A stretch of 54,709 nucleotides of DNA from NCBI RefSeq assembly GCF_000805335.1, contig NZ_KN708638.1, positions 5,055,372-5,110,080 on the forward strand, in the 5' to 3' direction. Below, piece by piece: positions 1-8,745 of this stretch. The position numbers and the translations under genes were made by a program. Under the pieces are notes generated by a model. It worked only from the letters and a program-made list of their open reading frames with translations. It was not told where the DNA came from and ran no database searches. Position 1 is the stretch's first letter; every line of letters starts with the position of its first letter. The DNA comes from Streptomyces sp. CT34. GTDB taxonomy: Bacteria; Actinomycetota; Actinomycetes; Streptomycetales; Streptomycetaceae.

Positions 1-60
1 GCAGTGCTGTTCGTGCCTGAGGGCAGTGGTGCCGTGAAGGCGTGCCCGTTTCCCTGCTCG

Positions 61-85
61 GCCTGCCGCCGGGCGGGCCGGCAGG
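61..85 (-). terminator. Possible rocD terminator hairpin
   Basis: CCTGCCG (62-68) pairs with CGGCAGG (79-85) across a GC-rich loop, about 40 nt past the rocD stop. There is no U-tract, as is usual in streptomycetes. The left edge of the window (1-124) otherwise shows nothing recognisable. Confidence 0.35.
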
Positions 86-124
86 TGCCCGGCGGGCCGC
101 CCGGCCCTGACCCGCCCGTCGCCC

Positions 125-1330
125 CTACGCCCCCAGCACCCCCCGCAACCGTCCCAACCCCCAGTCCAGGTCCTCCTTGCTGATCACCAGCGGTGGGGCG
201 ATCCGGATCGTCGCGCCGTGGGTGTCCTTGACCAGGACGCCGCGGGCCAGCAGCCGTTCCGAGACGGCGCGGCCGTCGCCGCGCGACGGGTTGATGTCCA
301 CCCCGGCCCACAGGCCGCGCCCGCGGACCGCGTCGACCGCGCCGCCGTCCACCAGCGGCGCCAGTTCGCGGTGCAGGTGGTCGCCCAACTCCGCGGCCCG
401 CTGCTGGAATTCGCCGGTGCGGAGGATCGCGATGACCTCCAGCGCGACGGCGCAGGCGAGCGGGTTGCCGCCGAACGTGGAGCCGTGCTCGCCGGGCCGG
501 AACAGTCCGAGCACCTCGCGGGAGGACACCACCGCCGACACCGGCACCACACCGCCGCCCAGCGCCTTGCCGAGTACGTACACGTCGGGCACCACGCCCT
601 CGTGCTCGCAGGCGAAGGTCCTGCCCGTACGGCCCAGGCCGGACTGGATCTCGTCGGCGATGAAGAGCACGTTCCGGTTCCGGGTCAGTGCGCGGACCCC
701 GGGCAGATAGCCGGGCGGCGGTACCAGGACGCCCGCCTCGCCCTGGATCGGCTCCAGCAGCACCGCCACCGTGTCGTCGTCGACCGCCGCCTCCAGCGCC
801 GCCAGGTCGCCGTACGGCACGATCGCGAAACCGGGGGTGTACGGGCCGAAGTCGGCGCGCGCCTCGGGGTCGGTGGAGAAGGAGACGATGGTCGTGGTGC
901 GGCCGTGGAAGTTGCCGCCGGCGACGATGATCTTCGCGCGGCCGTCCGGGACGCCCTTGACCCGGTAACCCCACTTGCGGGCCGTCTTGATCGCGGTCTC
1001 GACGGCCTCGGCGCCGGTGTTCATCGGCAGCACGAGTTCCATCCCGCAGAGCTCGGCGAGCTGGGTGCAGAAGTCGGCGAAGCGGTCGTGGTGGAAGGCG
1101 CGGGAGGTGAGGGTGACCCGCTCCAGCTGGGTGCGTGCGGCGTTCAGCAGGCGGCGGTTGCCGTGCCCGAAGTTCAGCGCGGAGTACCCGGCGAGCAGGT
1201 CCAGATAGCGCCGGCCCGCCACATCCGTCATCCAGGCGCCCTCGGCGGTGGCCACGACGACGGGGAGCGGGTGGTAGTTGTGCGCGCTGTGGGCCTCGGC
1301 GGCGGCGATGAATTCTTCCGGGGACGTCAC
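125..1330 (-). CDS. rocD: Ornithine--oxo-acid aminotransferase
   Basis: 401-residue class III PLP-dependent aminotransferase that interconverts ornithine plus 2-oxoglutarate and glutamate-semialdehyde plus glutamate in cytosolic arginine/proline catabolism. Visible signatures are the pyridoxal-binding segment ADEIQSGLGRTG and the Schiff-base lysine in VLGKALGGG; length is normal for RocD. The start is GTG at 1330, preceded by a CGGAG Shine-Dalgarno about 4 nt upstream. It stands alone and is divergent from glyA. Other class III transaminases (acetylornithine) are the alternative, but the N-terminal HNYHPLPVV segment and overall pattern favour ornithine transaminase. Confidence 0.93.
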   Translation of the reverse strand: MTSPEEFIAAAEAHSAHNYHPLPVVVATAEGAWMTDVAGRRYLDLLAGYSALNFGHGNRRLLNAARTQLERVTLTSRAFHHDRFADFCTQLAELCGMELVLPMNTGAEAVETAIKTARKWGYRVKGVPDGRAKIIVAGGNFHGRTTTIVSFSTDPEARADFGPYTPGFAIVPYGDLAALEAAVDDDTVAVLLEPIQGEAGVLVPPPGYLPGVRALTRNRNVLFIADEIQSGLGRTGRTFACEHEGVVPDVYVLGKALGGGVVPVSAVVSSREVLGLFRPGEHGSTFGGNPLACAVALEVIAILRTGEFQQRAAELGDHLHRELAPLVDGGAVDAVRGRGLWAGVDINPSRGDGRAVSERLLARGVLVKDTHGATIRIAPPLVISKEDLDWGLGRLRGVLGA

Positions 1331-1490
1331 GGGGACTCCGATCGGTAGGCCGTACGGGCCGGTGCGGTGGTACGGGCGGCTGCGCTCCGGCCCCGGCAGC
1401 CGTGCTCCGGCCCCCTCCCATTGTTCCCGCCGGGCGGGAAGGGCGCCCGGTCAGGCCGTACGGGCCCGAACGCATCGGGCGGGCAGCCCG

Positions 1491-1590
1491 TAGACTTCCC
1501 GGTGCGCACCGCGACTGGCGTACGGGGAAGCGACCCCGAGGGAGCGGTGCGCGGCGACAGACGCGAGGTGCCGCCCGCCTGGGTACCCCG
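1491..1590 (+). promoter_or_regulatory. ZTP (pfl) riboswitch with its promoter, upstream of glyA
   Basis: An 8-bp stem GCGCACCG (1504-1511) pairs with CGGTGCGC (1545-1552). Between the arms lie the conserved CGACTGGCG (1512-1520) and a GGGG/CCCC hairpin (1524-1527/1534-1537). After a linker comes the second conserved block CCGCCTGGGT (1575-1584), in the loop region of a GGTGCC/GGTACC stem. These are the hallmark elements of the ZTP/pfl riboswitch, which senses the purine intermediate ZMP/ZTP and controls folate one-carbon genes. A TAGACT -10 hexamer (1491-1496) would start the transcript just at the aptamer. It ends 40 nt before glyA, the family's usual target in actinomycetes. Confidence 0.88.
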
Positions 1591-1629
1591 GGACCACGAC
1601 CGACCCGATCGATCGCCCCGGAGGACGCC

Positions 1630-2946
1630 ATGACGGCACATCCCCCCGCCCATCCCGCGCCGCCTGCCCCCGCCCATCCCGCCCTGCGGACCGCCGATCC
1701 CGAACTCGCCGCGCTGATCGGCGCCGAGGAGCGGCTCCAGGCCGACACCCTGCGGCTGATCCCCAGCGAGAACTACGTCTCGGCCGCCGTGCTGGAGGCC
1801 ACCGGCACCGTCCTGCAGAACAAGTACAGCGAGGGGTACCCGGGCCGCCGCTACTACGAGGGCCAGCAGAACATCGACCTCGTGGAGACCCTGGCCGTCG
1901 AGCGCGCCAGGGCCCTCTTCGGCGTCGAGCACGCCAACGTCCAGCCGTACTCCGGCTCGCCCGCCAACCTCGCCGCCTACCTGGCCTTCGCCGCGCCCGG
2001 CGACACCGTGCTGGGCATGTCGCTGCCGATGGGCGGGCACCTCACGCACGGCTGGGGCGTCTCGGCGACCGGGACGTGGTTCCGCGGCGTGCAGTACGGC
2101 GTCCGCGGCCCTGTGACATCGGAAGGGGGCGGCCGGATCGACTTCGACGAGGTCCGCGACCTGGCCCGTAAGGAGCGCCCGAAGATCATCTTCTGTGGCG
2201 GCACGGCCGTGCCGCGCACCATCGACTTCGCCGCCTTCGGCGAGATCGCCCGCGAGGTCGGCGCGGTGCTGGTCGCCGACATCGCCCATATCGCCGGCCT
2301 GGTGGCGGGCGGCGCCCACCCCTCGCCGGTCCCGCACGCCGACGTGATCGCGACCACCACCCACAAGACCCTGCGCGGTCCCCGCGGCGCCATGCTGATG
2401 TCCCGCGCCACGCACGCCAAGGCCATCGACAAGGCCGTCTTCCCCGGCCTCCAGGGCGGCCCGCACAACCACACCACCGCCGCCATCGCGGTCGCCCTGC
2501 GCGAGGCCGCCGCCCCCTCCTTCCGGGACTACGCGCACGCCGTCGTCGCCAACGCCAAGGCGCTCGCCGAGGCGCTGCTGGCCCGCGGCTTCGACCTGGT
2601 CTCCGGCGGTACCGACAACCACCTGGTGCTGATCGACCTCACCTCCAAGGAGGTCCCGGGCAAGGTCGCCGCCAAGGCGCTGGACCGGGCCGGGATCGTC
2701 GTGAACCACAACACCGTCCCCTTCGACCCCCGCAAGCCCTTCGACCCGTCCGGGATCCGGATCGGCACCCCGTCGCTGACCTCGCGGGGACTGGGGACCG
2801 AGCAGATGCCGCGGGTCGCGGAGTGGATCAACCGGGGCGTCTCGGCCGCCGCCAAGGGCGACGAGGAGGCGCTGGCGGCGATCCGCACCGAGGTGGCGGA
2901 GCTGATGGCCGCGTATCCGGCGCCGGGCCTCGCCACCGCCGGCTGA
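1630..2946 (+). CDS. glyA: Serine hydroxymethyltransferase
   Basis: 438-residue PLP enzyme converting serine and tetrahydrofolate to glycine and 5,10-methylene-THF, the main source of one-carbon units. It carries LIPSENYVS near the N-terminus, the GRRYYEGQQ segment, and the PLP lysine in TTTHKTLRGPRGAM. The start is ATG at 1630, after CGGAGGACGCC. An upstream in-frame extension exists but runs through the riboswitch and is not coding. Control by the ZTP riboswitch ties expression to folate/purine status. The N-terminal 20 residues are Pro/Ala/His-rich and probably disordered. Confidence 0.96.
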   Translation: MTAHPPAHPAPPAPAHPALRTADPELAALIGAEERLQADTLRLIPSENYVSAAVLEATGTVLQNKYSEGYPGRRYYEGQQNIDLVETLAVERARALFGVEHANVQPYSGSPANLAAYLAFAAPGDTVLGMSLPMGGHLTHGWGVSATGTWFRGVQYGVRGPVTSEGGGRIDFDEVRDLARKERPKIIFCGGTAVPRTIDFAAFGEIAREVGAVLVADIAHIAGLVAGGAHPSPVPHADVIATTTHKTLRGPRGAMLMSRATHAKAIDKAVFPGLQGGPHNHTTAAIAVALREAAAPSFRDYAHAVVANAKALAEALLARGFDLVSGGTDNHLVLIDLTSKEVPGKVAAKALDRAGIVVNHNTVPFDPRKPFDPSGIRIGTPSLTSRGLGTEQMPRVAEWINRGVSAAAKGDEEALAAIRTEVAELMAAYPAPGLATAG

Positions 2947-3023
2947 GCGGCCCGGTGAGCGTCGGCCGAGCAGGCCGGCGACCGCCCGCCGGGGAGTACC
3001 GCGGACCTGAGACAATCGGTGCC

Positions 3024-4037
3024 ATGGCTCACCATCGTCCGCGTGTACTCTCCGGTATTCAGCCCACGGCCGGCTCCTTCCACCTCGGCAACTACCTCGG
3101 TGCGGTGCGCCAGTGGGTGGCGATGCAGGAGTCCCACGACGCGTTCTACATGGTGGTCGACCTGCACGCGATCACCGTTCCGCAGGACCCGGCGGAGCTG
3201 CGCCGCAACACCCGGGTCGCCGCCGCCCAGCTGCTGGCCGCCGGCCTCGACCCGGAGCGCTGCACGCTCTTCGTGCAGAGCCATGTGCCCGAGCACGCGC
3301 AGCTCGCCTGGGTCATGAACTGCGTCACCGGCTTCGGCGAGGCGTCCCGGATGACGCAGTTCAAGGACAAGTCGGCCAAGCAGGGCGCGGACCGCACCAC
3401 GGTCGGCCTGTTCACCTACCCGGTGCTGATGGTCGCCGACATCCTGCTCTACCAGGCCGACCAGGTGCCGGTCGGCGAGGACCAGCGCCAGCACCTGGAG
3501 CTGACCCGCGACCTCGCCGAGCGCTTCAACACCCGCTTCGGCCAGACCTTCACGATGCCGAACCCGTACATCGTCAAGGAGACGGCGAAGATCTTCGACC
3601 TCCAGGACCCGACGATCAAGATGAGCAAGTCGGCGTCCTCGCCCAAGGGCATCGTCGACCTCCTCGACGACCCCAAGGTCACCGCGAAGAAGATCAAGAG
3701 CGCCGTCACCGACACCGACACGGTGATCCGCTTCGACCGCGAGGCCAAGCCCGGCGTCAGCAACCTGCTCACCATCCTGTCCACCCTCACCGGCCAGGAC
3801 ATCCCCTCGCTGGAGCGTTCCTACGAGGGCAAGATGTACGGCGCGCTGAAGACCGACCTGGCAGAGGTGATGGTCGACTTCGTCACACCGTTCCGGGACC
3901 GTACGCAGGAATATCTGGACGACCCCGAGACGCTGGACACGATCCTGGCCAAGGGCGCCGAGAAGGCCCGCGCGGTGGCGGCCGAGACCCTCGCCACCGC
4001 CTACGACCGGATCGGGTTCCTGTCGGCCAAGCGCTGA
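3024..4037 (+). CDS. trpS: Tryptophanyl-tRNA synthetase
   Basis: 337-residue class I aminoacyl-tRNA synthetase charging tRNA-Trp. The HIGH-like motif is in GSFHLGNYLG and the KMSKS motif is in IKMSKSASSPKG. PVGEDQRQHLELTRD is the typical TrpRS tryptophan/ATP pocket segment. The start is ATG at 3024. Length is normal for a bacterial TrpRS. It lies 77 nt after glyA on the same strand and is followed by a strong terminator. Confidence 0.96.
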   Translation: MAHHRPRVLSGIQPTAGSFHLGNYLGAVRQWVAMQESHDAFYMVVDLHAITVPQDPAELRRNTRVAAAQLLAAGLDPERCTLFVQSHVPEHAQLAWVMNCVTGFGEASRMTQFKDKSAKQGADRTTVGLFTYPVLMVADILLYQADQVPVGEDQRQHLELTRDLAERFNTRFGQTFTMPNPYIVKETAKIFDLQDPTIKMSKSASSPKGIVDLLDDPKVTAKKIKSAVTDTDTVIRFDREAKPGVSNLLTILSTLTGQDIPSLERSYEGKMYGALKTDLAEVMVDFVTPFRDRTQEYLDDPETLDTILAKGAEKARAVAAETLATAYDRIGFLSAKR

Positions 4038-4051
4038 CCGAACCGGACAGG

Positions 4052-4086
4052 GCCGGGGACGCCGCCACGTAAGGTGCGTCCCCGGC
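4052..4086 (+). terminator. trpS terminator
   Basis: Perfect 11-bp inverted repeat GCCGGGGACGC (4052-4062) / GCGTCCCCGGC (4076-4086) starting 15 nt after the trpS stop. Confidence 0.7.
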
Positions 4087-4150
4087 ACACTGAGCAGGAA
4101 GCGTGGGCGCCCGCGCGGGGCGCACCGCGAACGTCAGGAGGGAGAACGCA

Positions 4151-4759
4151 GTGGGGACCGTCACGCTCGGCGTTTCGCTCGCGGTCCCGGAGCCGCACGG
4201 CAGCTTCCTCCAGCGGAAGCGCGAGAGCTTCGGGGACCCGGCCGCCTCCGGCATCCCCACCCACATCACCCTCCTCCCGCCGACCGAGGCCGACGCCGCG
4301 GCACTCCCCGGCATCGAACGGCACCTCGCCGAGGTGGCCGCCGCCTGCCACCCCTTCCCGCTCCGCCTGGAGGGCACGGACACCTTCCGGCCGCTCTCGC
4401 CCGTCGTGTTCGTGAAGCTGGCCGAGGGGGTGGGCGCGTGCACCGTCCTCCAGGCCCGGGTGCGCGCCGCCTCCGGGCCGTGCGCCCGCGAGCTCCAGTT
4501 CCCGTACCACCCGCACGTCACCGTCGCGCACGGCATCGCCGAGGACGCCATGGACCGCGCGCAGGCCGAGCTCGCGGACTTCTCCGCCACCTGGACGGCC
4601 GGCGGCTTCGCGCTCTACGAGAAGGGGCCCGACGAGGTCTGGCGCCTGGAGCGCGAGTATCCGTTCGCCGGCGCGGGCCGCACCGGCGGTCCCGCGGTGG
4701 CGGTGCCCCGGCAGCCCGGCCAGGCGGACCGCTCGCGCCCGCCCGCGCCCTCCCGCTGA
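4151..4759 (+). CDS. 2'-5' RNA ligase / 2H phosphoesterase family protein
   Basis: 202-residue cytosolic 2H-superfamily protein. Both catalytic HxT motifs are visible: HITLLPP near residue 38 and HVTVAHG in the second half. Related proteins hydrolyse 2',3'-cyclic phosphates or join 2'-5' RNA ends; the physiological substrate is unknown. The start is GTG at 4151, after GGAGGGAGAACGCA. It lies downstream of the trpS terminator, so probably has its own transcript. The C-terminal tail is Arg/Pro/Ala-rich. Confidence 0.85.
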   Translation: MGTVTLGVSLAVPEPHGSFLQRKRESFGDPAASGIPTHITLLPPTEADAAALPGIERHLAEVAAACHPFPLRLEGTDTFRPLSPVVFVKLAEGVGACTVLQARVRAASGPCARELQFPYHPHVTVAHGIAEDAMDRAQAELADFSATWTAGGFALYEKGPDEVWRLEREYPFAGAGRTGGPAVAVPRQPGQADRSRPPAPSR

Positions 4760-4781
4760 GCGGACGCCCGCCCCGGCCGGC

Positions 4782-5537
4782 TCACAGCGGCAGCCGGCGG
4801 AACACCGCCCGCGGCACATGCCGCAGCACCGCCATCACCCCGCGCAGCGCCCCCGGCACCCACACCACCTCGCTGCGCCGCCGCAGCCCGTGCTCGATCG
4901 CCTCGGCGACCGCCTCCGGCGTGGTCGCCAGCGGCGCGGCGGGCAGCCCGGCCGTCATCTTGGTGTGCACGAAGCCGGGGCGGACGACCAGTACGTGCAC
5001 GCCGGTACCGTGCAGCGCGTCGCCGAGGCCCTGGGCGAGGGCGTCCAGGCCCGCCTTGCTGGAGCCGTAGACGAAGTTCGAGCGGCGGGCCCGTTCACCG
5101 GCGACCGAGGACAGCACCACGAGGGAGCCGTGGCCCTGGCGGCGCAGCGCACGGCCGCAGATCAGCGCGGCGGACAGCGCGCCGGTGTAGTTGACGGCGG
5201 CCACCCGGACCGCGCCGGCCGGCTCCCGCTCGTCGCGCGGCTGGTCGCCGAGCACACCGAACGCCAGCAGCACCATGTCGAGGTCGCCCTCGGCGAAGAC
5301 CTTGCCGAGCACCTCCTCGTGGCGGTCGGTGTCCAGCGCGTCGAACGGGACGGTACGGACCTCCGCGCCGAGTGCGCGCAGCCGCCCGGCCGACGCCTCC
5401 AGCGCCGGGGAGGGCCGCCCGGCCAGCCAGATGGTGCGGGTGCGCCGGGCGGCCAGGCGCGCGGCGGTGGCCAGCCCGATCTCCGAGGTGCCGCCGAGGA
5501 CGAGGAGGGACTGGGGGCTGCCGAAGGCGTCTTTCAT
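4782..5537 (-). CDS. SDR oxidoreductase, DprE2-like (decaprenylphosphoryl-keto-ribose reductase)
   Basis: 251-residue short-chain dehydrogenase with an N-terminal Rossmann motif GGTSEIGLATA, the catalytic serine in VVLSSVAG, and the YxxxK pair in YGSSKAGLDAL. In mycobacteria DprE2 reduces the 2-keto intermediate made by DprE1 to decaprenylphosphoryl-arabinose. The start is ATG at 5537, only 10 nt after the DprE1-like stop, so the pair forms an operon in DprE1-DprE2 order. The family assignment rests mainly on this pairing, as SDRs are hard to assign by motif alone. Confidence 0.82.
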   Translation of the reverse strand: MKDAFGSPQSLLVLGGTSEIGLATAARLAARRTRTIWLAGRPSPALEASAGRLRALGAEVRTVPFDALDTDRHEEVLGKVFAEGDLDMVLLAFGVLGDQPRDEREPAGAVRVAAVNYTGALSAALICGRALRRQGHGSLVVLSSVAGERARRSNFVYGSSKAGLDALAQGLGDALHGTGVHVLVVRPGFVHTKMTAGLPAAPLATTPEAVAEAIEHGLRRRSEVVWVPGALRGVMAVLRHVPRAVFRRLPL

Positions 5538-5547
5538 GGGAGCGTCC

Positions 5548-6930
5548 TCACGGGTGGGTCCGGAGCCGGTGGGCGATGCCGAGCCGGCGGGCGAGGTCCG
5601 AGGTGAAGACCCCGCGCGGGTCGAGCTCGGCGCGCAGGGCGCGGAAGTCGGGGAGCCGGGGGTACATCGCGGTGAGCAGGTCGGGCCGCAGCCGGGAGTC
5701 CTTCGCCAGGTAGACCCGGCCGCCGGCCGCCGCGACCCGCTCGTCCAGCTCGTCCAGGAAGCCGCCCAGGCCCGGCAGCCCGGCCGGCACGTCCAGCGCC
5801 AGCGTCCACCCCGGGGCCGGGAACGACAGCCAGCCCGGATCGGCGGCCCCGAAGCGTTTGAGGACCGCGAGGAAGGACGGGCAGCGCCGGTCCGCGATCC
5901 GCAGCACGATCCGGCGCAGCGCGTCCTCCTGGCCGTACGGCACGACGAACTGGTACTGGACGAAGCCGCCGTGCCCGTAGACGCGGTTCCAGTACGGCAG
6001 CCCGTCCAGCGGGTGGAAGAAGGCGGCGAGCCTGCGGAGTTCACCGGTGCGGTGGAGCGGTGCGGTGCGGTACCAGAGCGCGTTGAAGAGCGCGACGGAC
6101 TGCCGGTTGAGCAGCCCCCGCGGCAGGTGGCGCGGGGTGGGCGGCAGCTGCGCCGGGCGGAAGGCGAGCGGATCGCGGCGGGCGCGCGGCGGCAGCGCGC
6201 CCGCGGGTGCGTGGTCGCCGCGGGTGAGGACCGCCCGGCCCAGTGTCCGGCCGCGCGCCAGCAGGTCGATCCAGGCGACGGAGTAGCGGTAGCGGTGGTC
6301 CCCGGCGTCCAGACGGGACATCACATCGTCCAGGTCCCGGGCGCGTTCGGTGTCCACCGTCATCAACGAGGTCTGTACGGGCAGGAGTTGGACGGTCGCG
6401 GCGAGGACGACACCGGTCAGCCCCATTCCGCCGCAGGTGGCGGCGAAGAGGTCGGAGCCCGGGGCCGCGGTGCGCACCTCGCCGTCCGCGGTGAGCAGTT
6501 CAAGGGATCGCACATGCCGGGAGAAGGAGCCCGCGACATGGTGGTTCTTGCCGTGGATGTCGGCACCGATGGCGCCGCCGACGGTCACATAGCGGGTCCC
6601 CGGCGTGACCGGTACGAACCACCCCAGCGGCAGCAGCACCCGCATCAGCCGGTGCAGGCTCACGCCCGCTTCGCAGACCACCACCCCCGCCTCCGCGTCG
6701 ACGGACCGGATGCGGTCCAGGCCCGTCATGTCCCAGACGGTGCCGCCGGCGTTCTGCGCGGCATCGCCGTACGCCCGGCCGAGCCCGCGCGGAATGCCGC
6801 CGCGCGGGCCGCAGCCGTGCACCGCGGCGACCGCCTCGGCCACCGAGCCGGGCCGGACGATCCGGGCCGCGGTGGGGGCGGTGCGGCCCCAGCCGGTGAG
6901 GGTGCGGGACGCGATGTCGGGTAGCGGCAT
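5548..6930 (-). CDS. FAD-linked oxidase, DprE1-like (decaprenylphosphoryl-ribose 2-oxidase)
   Basis: 460-residue VAO-type flavoprotein. The FAD-binding domain carries PRGLGRAYGDAAQ (about residues 48-60) and IHGKNHHVAGSF. The C-terminal half carries FVQYQFVVPYG and VYLAKDSR. These match DprE1, which oxidises the 2'-OH of decaprenylphosphoryl-ribose. The lysine matching the mycobacterial active-site Lys (AKDSR) is kept as K410. The cysteine that benzothiazinones attack in M. tuberculosis is Ala here (A378, in GWTLALDV). First gene of a two-gene operon, divergent from the PAP2/UbiA genes. Confidence 0.86.
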   Translation of the reverse strand: MPLPDIASRTLTGWGRTAPTAARIVRPGSVAEAVAAVHGCGPRGGIPRGLGRAYGDAAQNAGGTVWDMTGLDRIRSVDAEAGVVVCEAGVSLHRLMRVLLPLGWFVPVTPGTRYVTVGGAIGADIHGKNHHVAGSFSRHVRSLELLTADGEVRTAAPGSDLFAATCGGMGLTGVVLAATVQLLPVQTSLMTVDTERARDLDDVMSRLDAGDHRYRYSVAWIDLLARGRTLGRAVLTRGDHAPAGALPPRARRDPLAFRPAQLPPTPRHLPRGLLNRQSVALFNALWYRTAPLHRTGELRRLAAFFHPLDGLPYWNRVYGHGGFVQYQFVVPYGQEDALRRIVLRIADRRCPSFLAVLKRFGAADPGWLSFPAPGWTLALDVPAGLPGLGGFLDELDERVAAAGGRVYLAKDSRLRPDLLTAMYPRLPDFRALRAELDPRGVFTSDLARRLGIAHRLRTHP

Positions 6931-7173
6931 GGCAGCGACGGTAGTGCCGCGGACCCGGAGGGATCTGCCCGGGTAACCGCATGTTTCCCCGACTCGCTCC
7001 GAAAAGAGTGATTAATGGCGTGGATGGGCTAATCACCGGGAAACCCGGCCCCCGGCCAGAGACAGTCGGAAGGGACCACGACCACCGCCCGCCGAGCCCC
7101 CTGCCCGAAAACCCTGCCCGCCGAGACCCATACCGCCGACGCCCCGACCCGCAGACGCCCTCATGGAGACCGG
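6931..7173. promoter_or_regulatory. Divergent promoter region between DprE1-like and PAP2 genes
   Basis: This 243-bp region is locally AT-richer. It holds a perfect 7-bp inverted repeat GTGATTA (7008-7014) / TAATCAC (7030-7036), which overlaps -10-like TTAAT/TAATC hexamers on both strands. No specific regulator can be assigned. Confidence 0.4.
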
Positions 7174-7737
7174 ATGGACCACCGCCTGCTCCTGGCCCTG
7201 CGCGACTGCGGCACGAACCCGCGGATCGCGACCGCCGCCCGCGCCCTCTCCCGTATCGGCGAACACGGCGCGCTGTGGCTCGCCGCCGCACTCGCGGGCG
7301 CCGCCGCCGACCGGCCGCGGCGCGCCGCCTGGCTGCGCGGCACCGCCCTGATCGGCACCGCCCACCTGGCCGGCGCGGCCGTCAAACAGGCCGTCCGCCG
7401 CCCCCGCCCCCGCCTCCCGGACCGGCCGCCCCTCGTCGGCACGGTGGGCGGCCACTCCTTCCCCAGCGCACACGCCACCTCCGCCGCCGCGGCCGTCGTC
7501 GCGCTGCGCGGACTCGGCCCGCCCGGTACGCGCAGCGGCGCCGGTCTGCGGACCGCGCTGCCCGTCCTGGCCGGCGCGGTCTGCGTCTCCCGGGTGGTGG
7601 CCGGCGTCCACTACCCGACCGACATCGCGGCCGGCGCCGCCCTCGGCGCGCTCACCGCGCGGCTGGGGGCGGGATGGATGCACGCGGCGGCGGGGGTGCC
7701 GGGGACCGGCGCGGCGCGCGGCGGCCCCCATGGCTGA
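7174..7737 (+). CDS. PAP2-family membrane phosphatase
   Basis: 187-residue membrane protein with the three PAP2 signature regions: KQAVRRPRPRLP (KxxxxxxRP), FPSAHATS (PSGH type) and SRVVAGVHYPTD (SRxxxxxHxxxD). Several hydrophobic Ala-rich helices surround them. In mycobacteria the equivalent gene beside the UbiA enzyme is thought to dephosphorylate decaprenylphosphoryl-5-phosphoribose. The start is ATG at 7174, with GGAGACCGG just upstream; the ATG at 7163 is in another frame. Its 3' end overlaps the UbiA gene by 8 nt, so the two are coupled. Confidence 0.85.
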   Translation: MDHRLLLALRDCGTNPRIATAARALSRIGEHGALWLAAALAGAAADRPRRAAWLRGTALIGTAHLAGAAVKQAVRRPRPRLPDRPPLVGTVGGHSFPSAHATSAAAAVVALRGLGPPGTRSGAGLRTALPVLAGAVCVSRVVAGVHYPTDIAAGAALGALTARLGAGWMHAAAGVPGTGAARGGPHG

Positions 7738-8701
7738 GCGCACCGCCCTCATCGACGACCAGCCGCGGCAGCCCGGCCCGTCGGCCGCCCCGGGAGCCGC
7801 GCCGGTCCGCCGCCCGCGCCCGCCGCGTCTGCCGCTCGCCCTGCTGCGCACCGCGCGCCCGCACCAGTGGGTCAAGAACGTTCTCGTGGCCGCCGCCCCG
7901 GCCGCCGCGGGCCGCCTCTTCCGTTGGCACACCCTCGCCCAACTGGCGCTGGTATTCGTCCTGTTCACCGCCGCCGCAGCCGCCGTCTACCTGATCAACG
8001 ACGCCCGGGACGCCGCCGCCGACCGCGCCCACCCCGACAAGTGCCGCCGCCCGGTCGCCGCCGGCGAGGTCCCCGTCCCGCTCGCCCACGCCCTCGGCGG
8101 ACTGCTCGCACTGCTCGCCCCGGCCGCCACCGCCGTCCTCTGCAACCCCGCGACGGCGGTGCTGATCGCCGTCTACGTCGCGATCCAACTCGCCTACTGC
8201 GTCCGCCTCAAGCACGTCCTCGTCGTCGATCTCGTCGTCGTCACCAGCGGCTTCCTGATGCGCGCGATGGCCGGCGGACTGGCGCTCGGGATCCCGCTCT
8301 CCCGCTGGTTCCTGATCACCGCGGGATTCGGCGCGCTGTTCATGGTCGCCGCCAAGCGCTACTCCGAGGCGGTCCGGATGGCCGGCGCGAAGGGCGAGAC
8401 CCGGGCCCTGCTGCGCGAGTACACCGAGGGCTACCTCCGCTTCGTCTGGCAACTGGCCGCCGGCGGCGCGATGCTCGCGTACTGCCTGTGGGCCCTGGAG
8501 AGCGGCCGGCCGGACGCCGGCCTGCTGCCCTGGCGCCAGCTGTCGATGGTGCCGTTCCTGCTCGCCGTCCTGCGCTACGCGGTCTTCGCCGACCGGGGCA
8601 CGGCCGGCGCCCCCGAGGACGTCCTCCTCCGCGACCGCGCCCTGGCCGCCATCGGCCTCGGCTGGCTCGCGGTGTACGCGATGGCCGTCGCCCACGTCTG
8701 A
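7730..8701 (+). CDS. UbiA prenyltransferase, decaprenyl-phosphate phosphoribosyltransferase-like
   Basis: 323-residue polytopic membrane enzyme of the UbiA superfamily. The first Asp-rich motif is NDARDAAADRAHPDKCRRP, strongly like the DPPR synthase motif (NDxxDxxxDxxHPxKxxRP). RPHQWVKN near residue 45 is also typical. The expected role is transfer of 5-phosphoribose from PRPP to polyprenyl phosphate, the entry step to DPR/DPA. It overlaps the PAP2 gene upstream and is followed 44 nt later by gtrA. Confidence 0.88.
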   Translation: MAERTALIDDQPRQPGPSAAPGAAPVRRPRPPRLPLALLRTARPHQWVKNVLVAAAPAAAGRLFRWHTLAQLALVFVLFTAAAAAVYLINDARDAAADRAHPDKCRRPVAAGEVPVPLAHALGGLLALLAPAATAVLCNPATAVLIAVYVAIQLAYCVRLKHVLVVDLVVVTSGFLMRAMAGGLALGIPLSRWFLITAGFGALFMVAAKRYSEAVRMAGAKGETRALLREYTEGYLRFVWQLAAGGAMLAYCLWALESGRPDAGLLPWRQLSMVPFLLAVLRYAVFADRGTAGAPEDVLLRDRALAAIGLGWLAVYAMAVAHV

Positions 8702-8745
8702 CGTCTCCCCTCTCCGGAGGGAGGGGTATCCGCGGAGGAATTCCG

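Noticed and set aside
1327..3015. 562-codon minus-strand frame opposite glyA
   Set aside because: High-GC shadow of glyA: Gly/Arg/Asp-rich, no domain, and glyA is unmistakable on the other strand. The same applies to long antisense frames opposite gntP (30588-32705), the hexosaminidase (22316-24283) and the ABC ATPase (46380-48068).
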